Source of the DNA: Stramonita haemastoma
Taxonomy: Eukaryota; Mollusca; Gastropoda; Neogastropoda; Muricidae
Length of the DNA: 40,000 nucleotides
Direction of reading: 5' to 3'
Assembly (NCBI GenBank): GCA_030674155.1
Contig: CM060326.1
Span: 26,762,950 to 26,802,949 of the forward strand
How positions within the stretch are numbered: the stretch's first letter is position 1; each line of letters opens with the position of its first letter. The position numbers were made by a program, and so were the translations under genes. The notes under the pieces are model-generated. The model had not been told where the DNA came from. It made no database searches and saw nothing but the letters and a program-made list of their open reading frames with translations. Positions 1 to 10,152 of the stretch are shown in pieces.

Positions 1-655
1 TCGGAAAAGTAAACTTAAGTGTTGTAAGCACTGAATTGGGATATAGTAGAACTTTCTATTAACTACATACGCCGAACTCCGAAAATTGGGAAATCGATCT
101 AAAATAAACAGAACGCAGAGTGAACTGCAATAACAACTGAAGCAACAACAACAATAACAACATAAACTTCAAAGTCATAACCTAGATGAGGATTTTCCCC
201 CATGGAGATTCCTGTAGACTTTCAGAATAGGTAACATCCCCACCTTCTGCAAATTCTGTGCTGAGAATTCCCTCTTTTATATCCCTCTTTTTGTTTCGGC
301 CTTGTTTTTTTTTTTCCTCTGTCGCCTCCTTCTTGTCCATTTTCTGCCTTCTTGGTCCATTATCCTATCTTTTCTTCTTTTTTATTTTTATTATTATTTT
401 TTTTTTAAGAAAGAATTAAATTATGATAATTCTCCCGCTACCGAGGTCAGATGCGTGGGGCGTGACTTGTCAGGTGCTCAATGGCAGTACAAGGCATTTG
501 TGTTCCTATGACAGAAAAATGAGATGCTATCTGAGCTTTGGACGACGAATATGACAATCGTGTGCCGTGTATGGACTGAGGTGGAAAACTTTAGGGAATA
601 AATCTACTCACTCTATGAAAACGTAACAATTTCCTAGGACGGAAACCTTTGTAGA
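1..655. other. Unique AT-rich DNA, no gene seen
   Basis: Both strands are broken by frequent stops and no domain is recognisable. A pyrimidine-rich, T-run stretch at about 302-412 is low complexity and accounts for the short open frame there. Confidence 0.7.
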
Positions 656-720
656 GATTCGAACCTGTATCATTAATAACCACCATATCAGAAATATGGC
701 GGTTAAAACACGAGGCTAAC
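656..720 (-). repeat. tRNA-promoter-like element, possible SINE head
   Basis: On the minus strand GGTTCGAATC (656-665) matches a Pol III B box, and GTTAGCCTCGTG (709-720) resembles an A box at plausible spacing. Between them lies a 12-bp stem (677-688 with 694-705, 5-nt loop). Its single imperfect pair is G-U on minus-strand RNA but A-C on plus-strand RNA, which favours a minus-strand transcript. A cloverleaf does not fold, so this is not a functional tRNA. A decayed tRNA-derived SINE head is the likeliest reading; 5' and 3' ends are not defined. Confidence 0.35.
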
Positions 721-1029
721 CCGTCATTTTGATAGGGATGGGTAGAAGAGCAGAAAATCCCAGACAGGTAAGGAGGCAGACCAATGAGTCTGAGAGAGGG
801 GAGCAAAATAGGAGGGGAATTACTTATTCATTCCTTCAACCATTTCTTCTGGTTGAATAAGCACTCGTGTGCTTTGTTTTTCGTCCAGTCCCCTTGTGTA
901 TACAGTTTTGTACATTTTGTCACCCGATCCCGCCTGCACAAAATGGCGCACTCTCCTAAAAGAATAACATAATTTAACGTGTGCGCAAAATGTTCTGACT
1001 GCGTTTGGCCACAAAGCCTGGGTTGAAAC

Positions 1030-1230
1030 TCGCAAGTTGAGACATTAAAGTATTCCTGAGTCTTGAGTCTTGAGTTACAGTCTCATCCAAAGGAAGGAAA
1101 GGAGCTGGCACCGATGGTAACTCCAGGGGTAAAGTAATATCCAACAGACGTTTCAGTGGTGGTTCGAACCTGGGCCGTCAGATCACAATGCACAAACGCT
1201 CTAACCACCAGGCTGCCGGCCTGTCTACCT
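1030..1230 (-). repeat. tRNA-derived SINE
   Basis: Read on the minus strand, the element begins with a tRNA-like head. GTGGTTAGAGC (1198-1208) matches the A-box region and GGTTCGAACC (1161-1170) matches the B box, about 40 bases apart as in tRNA genes. A unique body with a GGATGAGAC-like motif (about 1083-1092) follows. The 3' end is a short tandem of the heptamer CTCAAGA (about 1056-1075), as SINE tails often are. The acceptor stem does not pair, so it is a retroposon and not a tRNA. Boundaries are approximate and no target-site duplication was identified. Confidence 0.55.
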
Positions 1231-1380
1231 TGGGGAGGGTGTGGGAAGCAAAGAGAATGGTGACAGGGGTGGTGACTAGAAGCATGATGTATGAACTCGT
1301 GTAGCAAGATGTATCCCCTTCCTCCCCACTGTGTCCTCAGGGTCATTATTTACTGCTGCTCTGAGGCTTGATGCATACTT

Positions 1381-1604
<224 letters not shown>

Positions 1605-1955
1605 ATGTGAAAAAGGCGGACAGATATACAGACTGATAGCAAACGAAAGGTAAATAGTCACTGATGACAATAATTATAAAAGGACAGATCGAAGTGAAGA
1701 AAGTTAGATGACAGCAATAAAAACAATACCAACTAGGCCAGCAACAAAATGGACAAAAATATCCCCACAGTATATCGATGACAACGACAACAACGACGAT
1801 GATGTCGATGATGACGACTGAAACTATGATAATGAATAAAAAAAACCCAAAACAAACCCAAAAACAAAAAAATAGAGAATGTTATCGCAATGACAACTGC
1901 AAGATAATAACCTTTGTATATTCACTACGTTCACAAACTGTTATCCTGTTTTCAG

Positions 1956-2030
1956 GTCAACCTCCGGATGCAGCAGCAGAAACATCAGCAGCAACAGCAG
2001 CATCAACAGCAGCATCAAGATGGGAAATAA
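1956..2030 (+). CDS. Candidate terminal exon, Gln/His-rich
   Basis: A pyrimidine-rich tract ending CTGTTTTCAG (1946-1955) makes a good 3' splice site. From 1956 the phase-0 frame reads Val-Asn-Leu-Arg-Met, then a tract made almost only of Gln and His, then Asp-Gly-Lys and TAA at 2028-2030: 24 residues. Such Gln/His tracts are common in transcription-factor tails. A diffuse CAG microsatellite in an intron would look the same, another frame is also open (Ala-rich, to 2092), and no AATAAA lies close downstream. The upstream exon is not visible and no family can be named. Confidence 0.27.
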   Translation, partial: VNLRMQQQKHQQQQQHQQQHQDGK

Positions 2031-5000
2031 TCAGCCAAGAATCTACGAACACGCACTGTTTTGCTGTGTGTACCTCGCGCGTGACTGTGTGAATGAAACC
2101 TGGAGCTCTTCTGTCCGCTGTCTGTGTCCCATGCTCTCTGCAGTGGAGAAACACCCATCTTCGCTCAGACAACACTTTTGTTTAGTGTGTTCGTGTGTCG
2201 GTTTGTTTGTTTGCTTATTTGCATGTTTCTTAACAGTGTGAAAAGAGAGATGTTTACAGACAATGACGATGACGTAACTGCCTTTGCTCAGCAAAATGAT
2301 CTGAGGCGTTTTGCGAATCTTTAGTACGTGATTTCTGTGGGGTTTTTTTTGGATGGTGCATTTTTTAATGTGACTTTCCTAGGGGACTCTAGGTGAAGAT
2401 AAGAGGTGACCATCACTACTTCTGCTATGCGCTCAGCTATGAGCGGAGCGTGGAGTAATGCCATTGACAGCTATTCATCCTCTCGGAATCTATCAGTGAA
2501 ATTTCTTGTGTGGTTGGAGCCCCGTTATTCAAGAGGACACTGCCGAAATGTGTTGATGTGTTGATTCAAAGTTCAGGACTGACTTGGCATACCGTGCCAT
2601 TTTCCTGTTCTTCAGATATTAAGACTGTCTTATTTCCTGCGTATTGGAATATTTTGACGCTGGCTGGAGAAACATGCTTACCTTTGATTCTTGTCAGTGT
2701 TTTCGCTATGACAGTGAATGGTTGTGCTTGGGATATTCTTCAGAGAAATCATACGGATAACTGCATCTGATCATGATGTCATGAACCATAGCCTCATAAA
2801 CGTTATTTTCGTTAGCCTGTAAGGAGTAATTCTGTTTTGGCAGGGCAGTGAACCTTGACGGCTACAGGCTGTGGAGGTGAGATATGCCTGTAGGCTTCTT
2901 CCAGTCACCAGCTCTGTATTCGCGGTTTGGGACTTTATTTTCTTGTTGCGGGGCTATTGATATTTGTTATGTTAAAAGCTATTATCTGCGAATTTTTTTA
3001 TTTTCCTTATCTATGTATCATACTGAATATATATTTGAATAATCTACAAACAGAAGACAAGTAGACTGTCGATGTTTATGAATCTTCATTTTATATACAT
3101 GTGCTAAACCCAGTAGGGAAGTTAACCTCTGCAGCTAAACCTATAAGGGATTTTATCATCTGCAAATGAGACTGCTTGTTAGATAATTTGAATATGTATA
3201 CATAACCTTTAACCTATTACACATTTTTTTCCAGATCAGAATCACGAACGATTAATTGTTTTAAAAGCTTGATCAAAAAGCTGTGTTGAATTTACTTACA
3301 CTACTCACTTTTTTCTGTATAAAGTTTACAATGTCTTGACTCTATTCCCCTACTGATATACCCAGAGAGGATCGGGAATGTAAAACTTCACAAAATGAGC
3401 GATCAGGCAAACCGTTTATCTAAACTTCAGTTGCATGTAATATGCTGACCAGCTTGCGATGTAAAACAAACTCAGGCTCTTCAAAACAAAGATCCTCATG
3501 CACTTCTGTTTGTCACTGATCCTATTGACTGGACTGTCATTGGCATCAGCCTTTAGATGCTTGTCACTTATGATTTTAAGTCCTTGCCATGGCAGTATGG
3601 TTCATGACGTACGTACGTGTCTTTCACAATTACAGTTTTCATGCTCGATAACTTTGCACAGACAGTAAACGAATATTTTTGTTTTGTTTTTGTTTGTTTG
3701 TTTATAAGTTTAGCGTGTCTTTACCCCAAATTGGCACTTTAACGTAACTTCTGCTACATTATGGAGTTAAGCAAACGGTGAAAAATGTACAGACATTTTT
3801 GCTAAATACTGATTGAATGTATTTTATTGATGTTATCGTTTGCCAATGTCTGGATTCTTAACAGGAGACACAGATGCTGTTGGCATTACTTGGTTAAGAC
3901 AGAGCATGAGGGAAGGAGTAGGGGAAGGGAAGTAAAAGGGTGCGGGTGGGGACAGGAAATATTAGTTAAGAAGCGATTATTTTTTACGAAATCTGCAGCT
4001 ATCAAATATTTACCGCCAGCTGACTATTCCCTTTCATTGCAGTGTACCTTCTTCAGTTTTTTAATTCTCTATATGTTTTTTATTTCTCATTGGCTGTCAG
4101 TAACAAAAAAGGGCAAGAGTGTTTTGGGGCCACAGAAAAGACCCCGCTTTCTATGGCTTCATATCAGATGAACATCTTGTACAGGAGCGATATTAGACAA
4201 CAGTTCTGATTGATCATACGTGCAAAGAGGGTAGGGGGTTCGGCAAGAAAGAAAAGCTTTAAGAGGAATACACTTTATTGTCAAAGAGATAAAGTATTTT
4301 GTGACAAAAAAAACCCTATGTGGCAGATATGGGGCTTCAAATTCATCCATTTTATCAACCGTGCACAGCTGTGAGTGGCAATAGGGGACGGTCACTTCAG
4401 GGTGGATGTGCAAAGGAACAGACTGCTGCCATGGCTGCGGGGGGCCACAACGCGCAACAGTCTTGGACAAGTGCTGGGGTTCTGTGACTGAAGGCTGACC
4501 GTGCTCTTGGCGCCTTGATGACAGTTGAGGGGGAGACGAGCAGCACAGACAGACAGACACATGGATGGTAAGGTGTGTGAAGCGTAGATTCCCTCCACGT
4601 CTGTAGCCCTTTTTTGTGTGATGGGTATAGGTACTATCTGTTATACTGTAACCTGGGCTGTAGTAGTAGCTAGCCTGATTGCTTCTACTTGTTTTCCCTT
4701 ATCAAACGTGTAAGAGTATTTATTTAATGGGCAAAAACATTTGTTAGGTAATGAGTGTCAATCCGTGGGTCGTTGTAGAACGATTTCTGGCGGATTTATT
4801 GACAACTTCTCAACACAGAAATACAATTTTTGATTGACAACATTCATACGCCCAACTGTAGAGAGCTAGAGTATTGTTTTTCTCAAAGCAGACTGAAGGT
4901 TTGGCTGTTAGTGTGCAAATAGGGGAAAGGGGAAGTAAAGGGGACCTGCATTGTTCAGGGATCTTGATGATGGCCATACTTCATCATCTTGATTTCTTTA

Positions 5001-5289
5001 CACGGATCTACTCCTCTCTATCTAACAGCACTTAGTTTTGGGTTCAGGTCGAAATCTTTGTCAGTTATAGATAAGGGTAAGCCAAACACACATACATACA
5101 TTAAAACCTGGTTTTTTGTTTTCAAATGTAGTGTGGGGGTTGTCTTTAACCGTGGCAAACTCTTGCCTTACAAGGTGAATTTCCCATTGAAGTAGGGAAA
5201 CATCTTCAAAATTCAGAGTGTGGTAGCGTAGGTAGCCAGGTTTTTTGAAAGCAGGCATACGCAGAACCTATAAATTGTCATTGATTGCT
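2031..5289. other. Unique AT-rich DNA, no supported gene
   Basis: Open frames at 2510-2770 (+), 3827-4171 (+) and 4159-4560 (-) are of a length expected by chance here and show no recognisable domain. Small items seen are an alternating palindrome ACGTACGTACGT near 3608-3619 and a plain hairpin near 2427-2442. Nothing else stands out. Confidence 0.6.
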
Positions 5290-5358
5290 TGTGTGTTGTA
5301 TAGGTCGAATGCAAGCGCTTTGATTTGTTTGTGCATGATATAGCACTATATAAATACC
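5290..5358 (+). repeat. Retroposon-like 3' end before (ATT)n tail
   Basis: The motif AAGCGCTTTGA (about 5313-5323), then a GCACTATATAAATACCAT-like segment (about 5342-5360), runs straight into an (ATT)n array. This arrangement recalls the 3' ends of invertebrate SINEs and LINEs that finish in a triplet tail. The start of the element is not recognised and may lie further upstream. A related AT-GCGCTTTGAG motif occurs at about 35430. Confidence 0.45.
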
Positions 5359-5360
5359 AT

Positions 5361-5422
<62 letters not shown>

Positions 5423-5426
5423 TTTA

Positions 5427-5463
<37 letters not shown>

Positions 5464-5509
5464 TTTATTATTATCATTATCATTATTATCATCATTATTA
5501 TTATTATCA

Positions 5510-5540
<31 letters not shown>

Positions 5541-5546
5541 TATTAA
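5359..5546. repeat. (ATT)n microsatellite, interrupted
   Basis: Long ATT/TAT triplet array with occasional ATC and TTT interruptions. It probably grew from the tail of the retroposon-like segment just upstream. Open frames here are Leu-, Tyr- or Ile-only translations of the repeat. Confidence 0.96.
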
Positions 5547-5714
5547 TAGTAGTAAAGGGGTTGTAGCTTTAGCAGTAGCAACAGTAGTAATAGCAGTGGT
5601 AGTAAGTAGTACTAATAGTTTTTGTTAGTGTTGTTGCTGTTGTTGTTGTTGTTTGTGCTGCAGTTGTTGTTTTCATAACTTTTCTTGTTTTTCTTGTTTT
5701 TCTTCTTCTTCTTC

Positions 5715-5746
<32 letters not shown>

Positions 5747-5790
5747 CTTCTTCTTCTTCTTCTTCTTCTTCTTCTCCTTCTCCTGTCAGT
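5547..5790. repeat. Trinucleotide mosaic AGT, TGT, TTC
   Basis: Directly after the ATT array come degenerate AGT/AGC triplets (about 5547-5620), TGT triplets (about 5623-5675) and a long TTC array (about 5699-5775). Each differs from its neighbour by single-base changes. Confidence 0.93.
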
Positions 5791-6353
5791 GTTACAGATT
5801 GTTATCATTAATATCGTCATTACACCTGCCGCTTCAATTGTTGTTTCAGATGCTGTTTCCTCAGGTCAAACAGAGAGATACAACCCACCTCCACCCCTTA
5901 CCCCCCCCCCCCCACCCCCAACAATCGGCTTTCATCTCCTGCGATCTTTACAAGCAAAGGTTCGGCTCAACTCCCCCCCAAACCATCACTACCACTACAA
6001 GCGCGACGACACCACCTACAATCTCACGTTCAAATCGATGCTTCTATTTCTTTTTTAAGACAAATAAAAAGAATTGTTACCTCATCTGCCTTCTCCCCGA
6101 CTTTTACATTTTGTTTTACAGTTACTTTCTGCATGCCATTGCACATTACGGCCCCTTCAATCCCCTGATTGTGAACCCCGTTACCAGCTGTGGAATGATG
6201 CTGTTTGCCAGTGGATTTTCTTGTCTCTGTTGCCCAGCAAATAGTGTGAACCACGAAATTTAAGGTTTGCCTTCATACAATGGAATAATTTGTGTTTTCT
6301 TTGCTTGTTTCCTGTGTTTTATTTTGAGGTGTTTTTGTTTGTTTGTTTAGTTT
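5791..6353. other. Pyrimidine-rich unique DNA, no gene seen
   Basis: A C-rich stretch at about 5882-5922 includes a run of C. The 192-codon plus-strand frame across this block (5685-6263) starts inside the TTC array and shows no domain, so I treat it as repeat-driven. Confidence 0.6.
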
Positions 6354-6404
6354 GGGGGGGGGGGGGGGTTGGCGGGAGGCTGAAATATTTTGTTCTCTCT
6401 GAGC

Positions 6405-6439
<35 letters not shown>

Positions 6440-6540
6440 GACAGACAGACAGACAGACAGCGTGTGTGAGCGCGCGCGCATGTGTGTGTGCGTGCATGCG
6501 TGCGTGCTTGTGTGTATGTGCATGTGTTGTGAGTAGTGTT
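6354..6540. repeat. Poly-G, (AG)n, (ACAG)n, TG/GCGT compound repeat
   Basis: A 15-base G run (6354-6368), then AG (about 6405-6421), ACAG (about 6421-6460) and alternating purine-pyrimidine TG/CG/GCGT sequence to about 6530. Confidence 0.93.
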
Positions 6541-7428
6541 TCACTAAAAGCAATGTGAAAATAGCTTGTAGTCATTATCAGTTTTATTTCTTTAACCGGT
6601 TGACTACTAGCATTAATGACAAATAATTGTTCCATGTACATATCTAGGCAAACACAAATTGATCTCCATTGTGTTTGTTTACGATTATTTAAGTTTGCCT
6701 GTAAAGTTAATATCTGTTTGCTCATTGATGTGTTGTTTACTGATTTTTTATTTTCTTATTTTGGGGGTCATCTATTGGCTTTTTTTAACACTCGGCATAT
6801 TAGAACTGGAAAAATTTCTTATATCTTTCTGTTAGAAAATGCTGATATCTTTATACAAAAAATTCTTATATCTTTATGGTTCAGGATGGGCGCATGATTA
6901 ATTAACGACAATAAACAAAAAGTCAACATATTACAAACACCCAGGACATCAACAAACAGCCTAAGTTTTCAATGACAATTTTCTTTACGTCAAACTGATG
7001 CGACTATCGAAGAGTATGCTGTTTTACATTTGAAACAATTGTTTTATGACCGCGATTTTTGAAACGAGGATTTCTCGGGAGATACATTTTGTACTGTTGC
7101 TATTCTAATACACATTAAGCTTGCACCGATGAAAAATCCATCTTTACGTTTCATTGAGGTTTTCATTTTATTCGTTGAATGTAGATAATATCCTAAAAGC
7201 ATACCGATGTGTTGTGTTAGTATTCCTGTTGGACACAGTTACTGTTCTGTATATGTACGATAAGTAGATAAAATGGATTTTTTTTGTATATATATACATG
7301 GGAAGAAAAAGATGCAGAAAAGAATATAAAAATCCAGGATAATTTTCAATATCCCTTTCTGCTGGTCTTTTTGTGCTGACATTCTTTTTGTCATGGTTTG
7401 ACTTCAGATTTTTGTTTTTGATTTTCAG
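6541..7428. other. AT-rich unique DNA, no gene seen
   Basis: High AT content with short chance open frames on both strands (for example 6616-6897 + and 7168-7449 -). No motif is recognisable. The last bases form a strong pyrimidine tract leading into the candidate exon at 7429. Confidence 0.6.
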
Positions 7429-7471
7429 TGCGATTATGATAACTTGCAACTTGGGTGGAGTGGGGAGGGGG
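7429..7471 (+). CDS. Candidate 43-nt internal exon
   Basis: The segment is bounded by a strong 3' splice site (T-rich tract ending GATTTTCAG at 7428) and a full-consensus 5' splice site, GTAAGT at 7472-7477. Two frames are open: one reads Cys-Asp-Tyr-Asp-Asn-Leu-Gln-Leu and onward, the other is Gly-rich. At 43 nt it would shift phase by one. The 3' part is very G-rich, so low complexity may mimic an exon. No family is recognisable, and it could equally be a noncoding exon or chance. Confidence 0.3.
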
Positions 7472-7904
7472 GTAAGTATGGATCCTTTTGACCCATATCT
7501 TCCTTACAACGGTAAGAAGGGCCAGCCAGCAGTACACCCTGCAATACTGAAAGGGTTGTAAGGGCACAGAGCTTCGAAAAAGCGAACAACTCATGCATGA
7601 CACATGTTGTTTCCATCTTTGTGTGCTTTACTCCACACTGCTTTCTCCTTTCCAACTTCGGAATCTAATAGATGCTCAGTTCAAGTTATGGAGTCTGATA
7701 ATGTGGATTAGATCAGCCGTCTTATTCTACACAATCAGTCCATTTAACGAGTGTTTTTTTACAATTTTTTTTATCAGTGATTTAGACGATTTTCAAATTT
7801 CATTTCAAAACGACAAAGGGTCATTTACATCTCTTATTTACTAGTGAAATATTCAGTTTTTTTGTTTCGTCTTGGTATAAGCTACTCAGTATTTTCCATC
7901 ATAT

Positions 7905-8080
7905 TGTGTTGTGTTGATTTGTATTATAATTTTATTATGTTGTATTGCATTGCATTGCATTACATAGTACTCCCTTAAGGTCCATTGCACCGCATTGCAT
8001 GGCATTAAGGTTGTTATGACTTACCTTGCAGGGCATTGCGCTATATAGTTTGGCATTGTTTTACATTACATCGCATTTGA
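7905..8080. repeat. Degenerate GCATT/GTTGT-type pentamer repeat
   Basis: Units such as GCATT, ACATT and GTATT recur from about 7905, clearest at 7946-7972 and 7984-8008, fading near 8080. The minus strand has an AAG|GTAAGT donor-like site near 8025, but no matching exon was seen upstream of it. Confidence 0.65.
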
Positions 8081-8131
8081 CGGAAAAGACATCGCTGTCT
8101 ATAGCGTCTCCGAAAGTTGCTCCTTTTCCCT

Positions 8132-8690
8132 TGAGATGTCTTAAAGAGTTGCTACATCTATTTCTAAGAGGTCTTAAAGAGTTGCTACATCTTTTTCTAA
8201 GAAAACGTAAAGAGTTGCTAATCTCTTTCTAAGAGGTCTGAAAGAGTTGCTACATATCTTTCTAAGAGGTCTTAAAGAGTTGCTACATCTCTATCTAAGA
8301 GGTCTTAAAGAGTTGCTACATTTCTTTCTAAGAGGTCTTAAAGAGTTGCTACATTTCTTTCTAAGAGGTAGTAAAGAGTTGCTACATTTCTTTCTAAGAG
8401 GTTTTAGAGAGTTGCTACATTTCTTTCTAAGAGGTTTTAGACAGTTGCTACATTTCTTTCTAAGAGGTTTTAGACAGTTGCTACATTTCTTTCTAAGAGG
8501 TTTTAGACAGTTGCTACATATCTTTCTAAGAGGTTTTAGAGAGTTGCTACATTTCTTTCTAAGAGGTTTTAGAGAGTTGCTACATTTCTTTCTAAGAGGT
8601 TTTAGAGAGTTGCTACATCTCTTTCTAAGAAAACGTAAAGAGTTGCTACATCTCTTTCTAAGAGGACGTAAAAGAGCTGCCACATCTCTC
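8132..8690. repeat. 33-bp minisatellite array, left block
   Basis: About 17 copies of a 33-bp unit containing AGAGGTCTTAAAGAGTTGCT followed by ACATCTCTTTCTA. Because 33 is divisible by three, both strands stay open: the plus strand gives an 11-residue Leu-rich period (Leu-Arg-Gly-Leu-Lys-Glu-Leu-Leu-His-Leu/Phe-Phe), the minus strand a Lys/Arg/Cys/Ser-rich one. Neighbouring units are nearly identical, for example three with TTTTAGACAGTT at about 8430-8520. A variant with AAGAAAACGTAAAGAG occurs near both ends (about 8198 and 8627), 13 units apart. A 31-bp unit near 8205-8235 breaks the plus frame. I see no sign that the frame is translated as a protein. Confidence 0.97.
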
Positions 8691-8705
8691 TGCTGCTGCT
8701 CTTTG

Positions 8706-9905
8706 TCCAGCAGACTTATTACCATCTGCTTGACAGCAACCCCTTTCAACAACACAGTAGTACAGGTATTCGCCCTTACATCAGAGATTACAAATGGAGA
8801 AATAGAAGAATTCTACGACCAGCTACAAGGAGTTCTAAATCAAATTTTCAAGAAAGACATCCTTGTTGTACATGGTGACTGGAATGCCAAGATTGGAATA
8901 GATGCCCCAAAAGACTGGGAGGGCATTTGTTGACCACACTGCAACAAAGAAACAAATGAAAGAGGCTTGACACTCCTGGAGTTTTCCAGTAACAAAAATC
9001 TCCAGCTAGTAAATACACTTGGCCTACATAAAAAAAATCCGGAAGATGGACACGGCATAGCCCAAATGGTGAACATCACAACCAAATAGATTACATCGTG
9101 GTGAAGAGACGACTTAGGTCCAGCGTAAACACTGCACAGACACGATCTTTCCAGGAGCGGACATAGGAAGTGACCATGATCTTGTAATGATGACATTCCT
9201 ACTGCGTCTAAAAAAATTCACAAGCAGAACAATATCATGATCAATTTTGGTCTTGAGAAGCTGAAGGATCCAGAAGTAGCAGACATTTCTCAAGCAAGGA
9301 TAGGTGGGAAGTTTGCAGCACTCGCTCTGATAGACTCAGATGATACAGATATAGATACTTTGATGGATGTTTCAGCACAGAAGTGACTGAAACAGCAAGA
9401 GAACTTCTTTACAAACATTGACCAGTCAAAAAACTTTGGGTCTCACCTAGCATCCTACAACTTTGTAATAAACGTAGAGAGGTGAAGAAAAGGGAAAAAA
9501 ATGAAACAGAAGAAAGAGCAGAGCAATATAGGGCAATCAAGAAAAGAATCAGGAAGTCCATGACAGAAGCTAAAGAGAAAATGGATTGGTAAACAGTGCC
9601 AGAACATTGAAGAACACATCAAGAAAAACAACAGCAAGAAAGCATATCAACTGGTGAAAGACCTGACTGGCACAAAACATTGAAGAAGTTCAACAATCCA
9701 AGACAAGAATGGGAAGTGCCTCACTGATTACCAGGATATTCTGAACAGATGGACAGAATATTGCTCTGACCTGTATTACTATGACACCACAGGAGATCCA
9801 GAAGTCCTCAATGTCCCCACAAGCACAGATACAGAAAGCCACGTAAACAAGCGTAAAAGTAAATGGTACGGGCATGTCACAAGATCGAATGGACTTGCAA
9901 AAACA
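8706..9905 (+). pseudogene. LINE relic: APE endonuclease, RT core deleted
   Basis: This is the decayed ORF of a non-LTR retrotransposon of the type widely annotated as 'craniofacial development protein 2-like'. It is 5' truncated: similarity starts at about 8706 (Ser-Arg-Leu-Ile-Thr-Ile). Endonuclease motifs are visible at 8874-8891 (GDWNAK), 9080-9094 (NQIDY) and 9169-9180 (SDHD). They lie in different frames, with breaks near 8931, 9040 and 9165 plus several later stops. The linker before the RT domain is readable at about 9741-9779 (LNRWTEYCSDLYY). The sequence then jumps at about 9845-9860 to the extreme C-terminal segment KWYGHVTRSNGLAKT (9861-9905). All RT catalytic blocks, including the region that would hold the FADD-type motif, are absent. 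The copy is not autonomous. Its 5' end joins the 33-bp array in frame, giving a chimeric 228-codon frame (8247-8933) that is probably accidental. Confidence 0.9.
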
Positions 9906-9907
9906 CC

Positions 9908-10105
9908 GGAAGACTTGACAACCAGATCCCTCCATTCTTCTCTCTGTTCTGCCTTTCTCAAAATTTGGTTGAGTTCTAGGCCTGTCCATTCGCTGATGTT
10001 GTCGTCCCATCTTTTTATTGGTCTGCCTCTTTTTCTTCCTCCATGGGCAGTGCCTTGCAGTATAGTTTTTGCAAGCCCTTTCGATCTTCAAGGTCACAAG
10101 ACTAA
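9908..10105 (-). pseudogene. LINE C-terminal segment, inverted
   Basis: On the minus strand from about 10080 to 9908 an uninterrupted frame encodes the C-terminal tail of the same LINE type. It runs GLAKTILQGTAHGG, then a basic GRKRGRP segment, KRWDDN, EWTGLE and REEWRDLVVKSS. Just upstream (about 10081-10102) the same Val-Thr-Arg-Ser-Lys-Gly coding sequence seen on the plus strand at 9876-9893 recurs in inverted form with a small insertion. The two arms meet head to head near 9905-9908. The shared part differs (RSNG against RSKG), so the arms are either diverged halves of one inverted insertion or two related copies. Confidence 0.88.
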
Positions 10106-10107
10106 GG

Positions 10108-10149
<42 letters not shown>
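10106..10149. repeat. (GATA)n(GACA)n tract
   Basis: A short GATA run passes into GACA repeats, sitting exactly between the inverted LINE arm and the right minisatellite block. It may be the simple-repeat tail of the LINE insertion, though its position at the truncated end of the inverted arm does not fit a simple insertion. Confidence 0.9.
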
Positions 10150-10152
10150 TAG

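Noticed and set aside
5325..5628. Leu-, Tyr- and Ile-only open frames
   Set aside because: Direct translations of the (ATT)n array in three frames.
5685..6263. 192-codon plus-strand frame
   Set aside because: Its first part is a TTC array (Phe run); the rest is pyrimidine-rich with no domain or splice support.
8291..8755. 154-codon minus-strand Lys/Arg/Cys-rich repeat frame
   Set aside because: Open only because the minisatellite period (33 bp) is divisible by three; same block as the plus-strand repeat frame.
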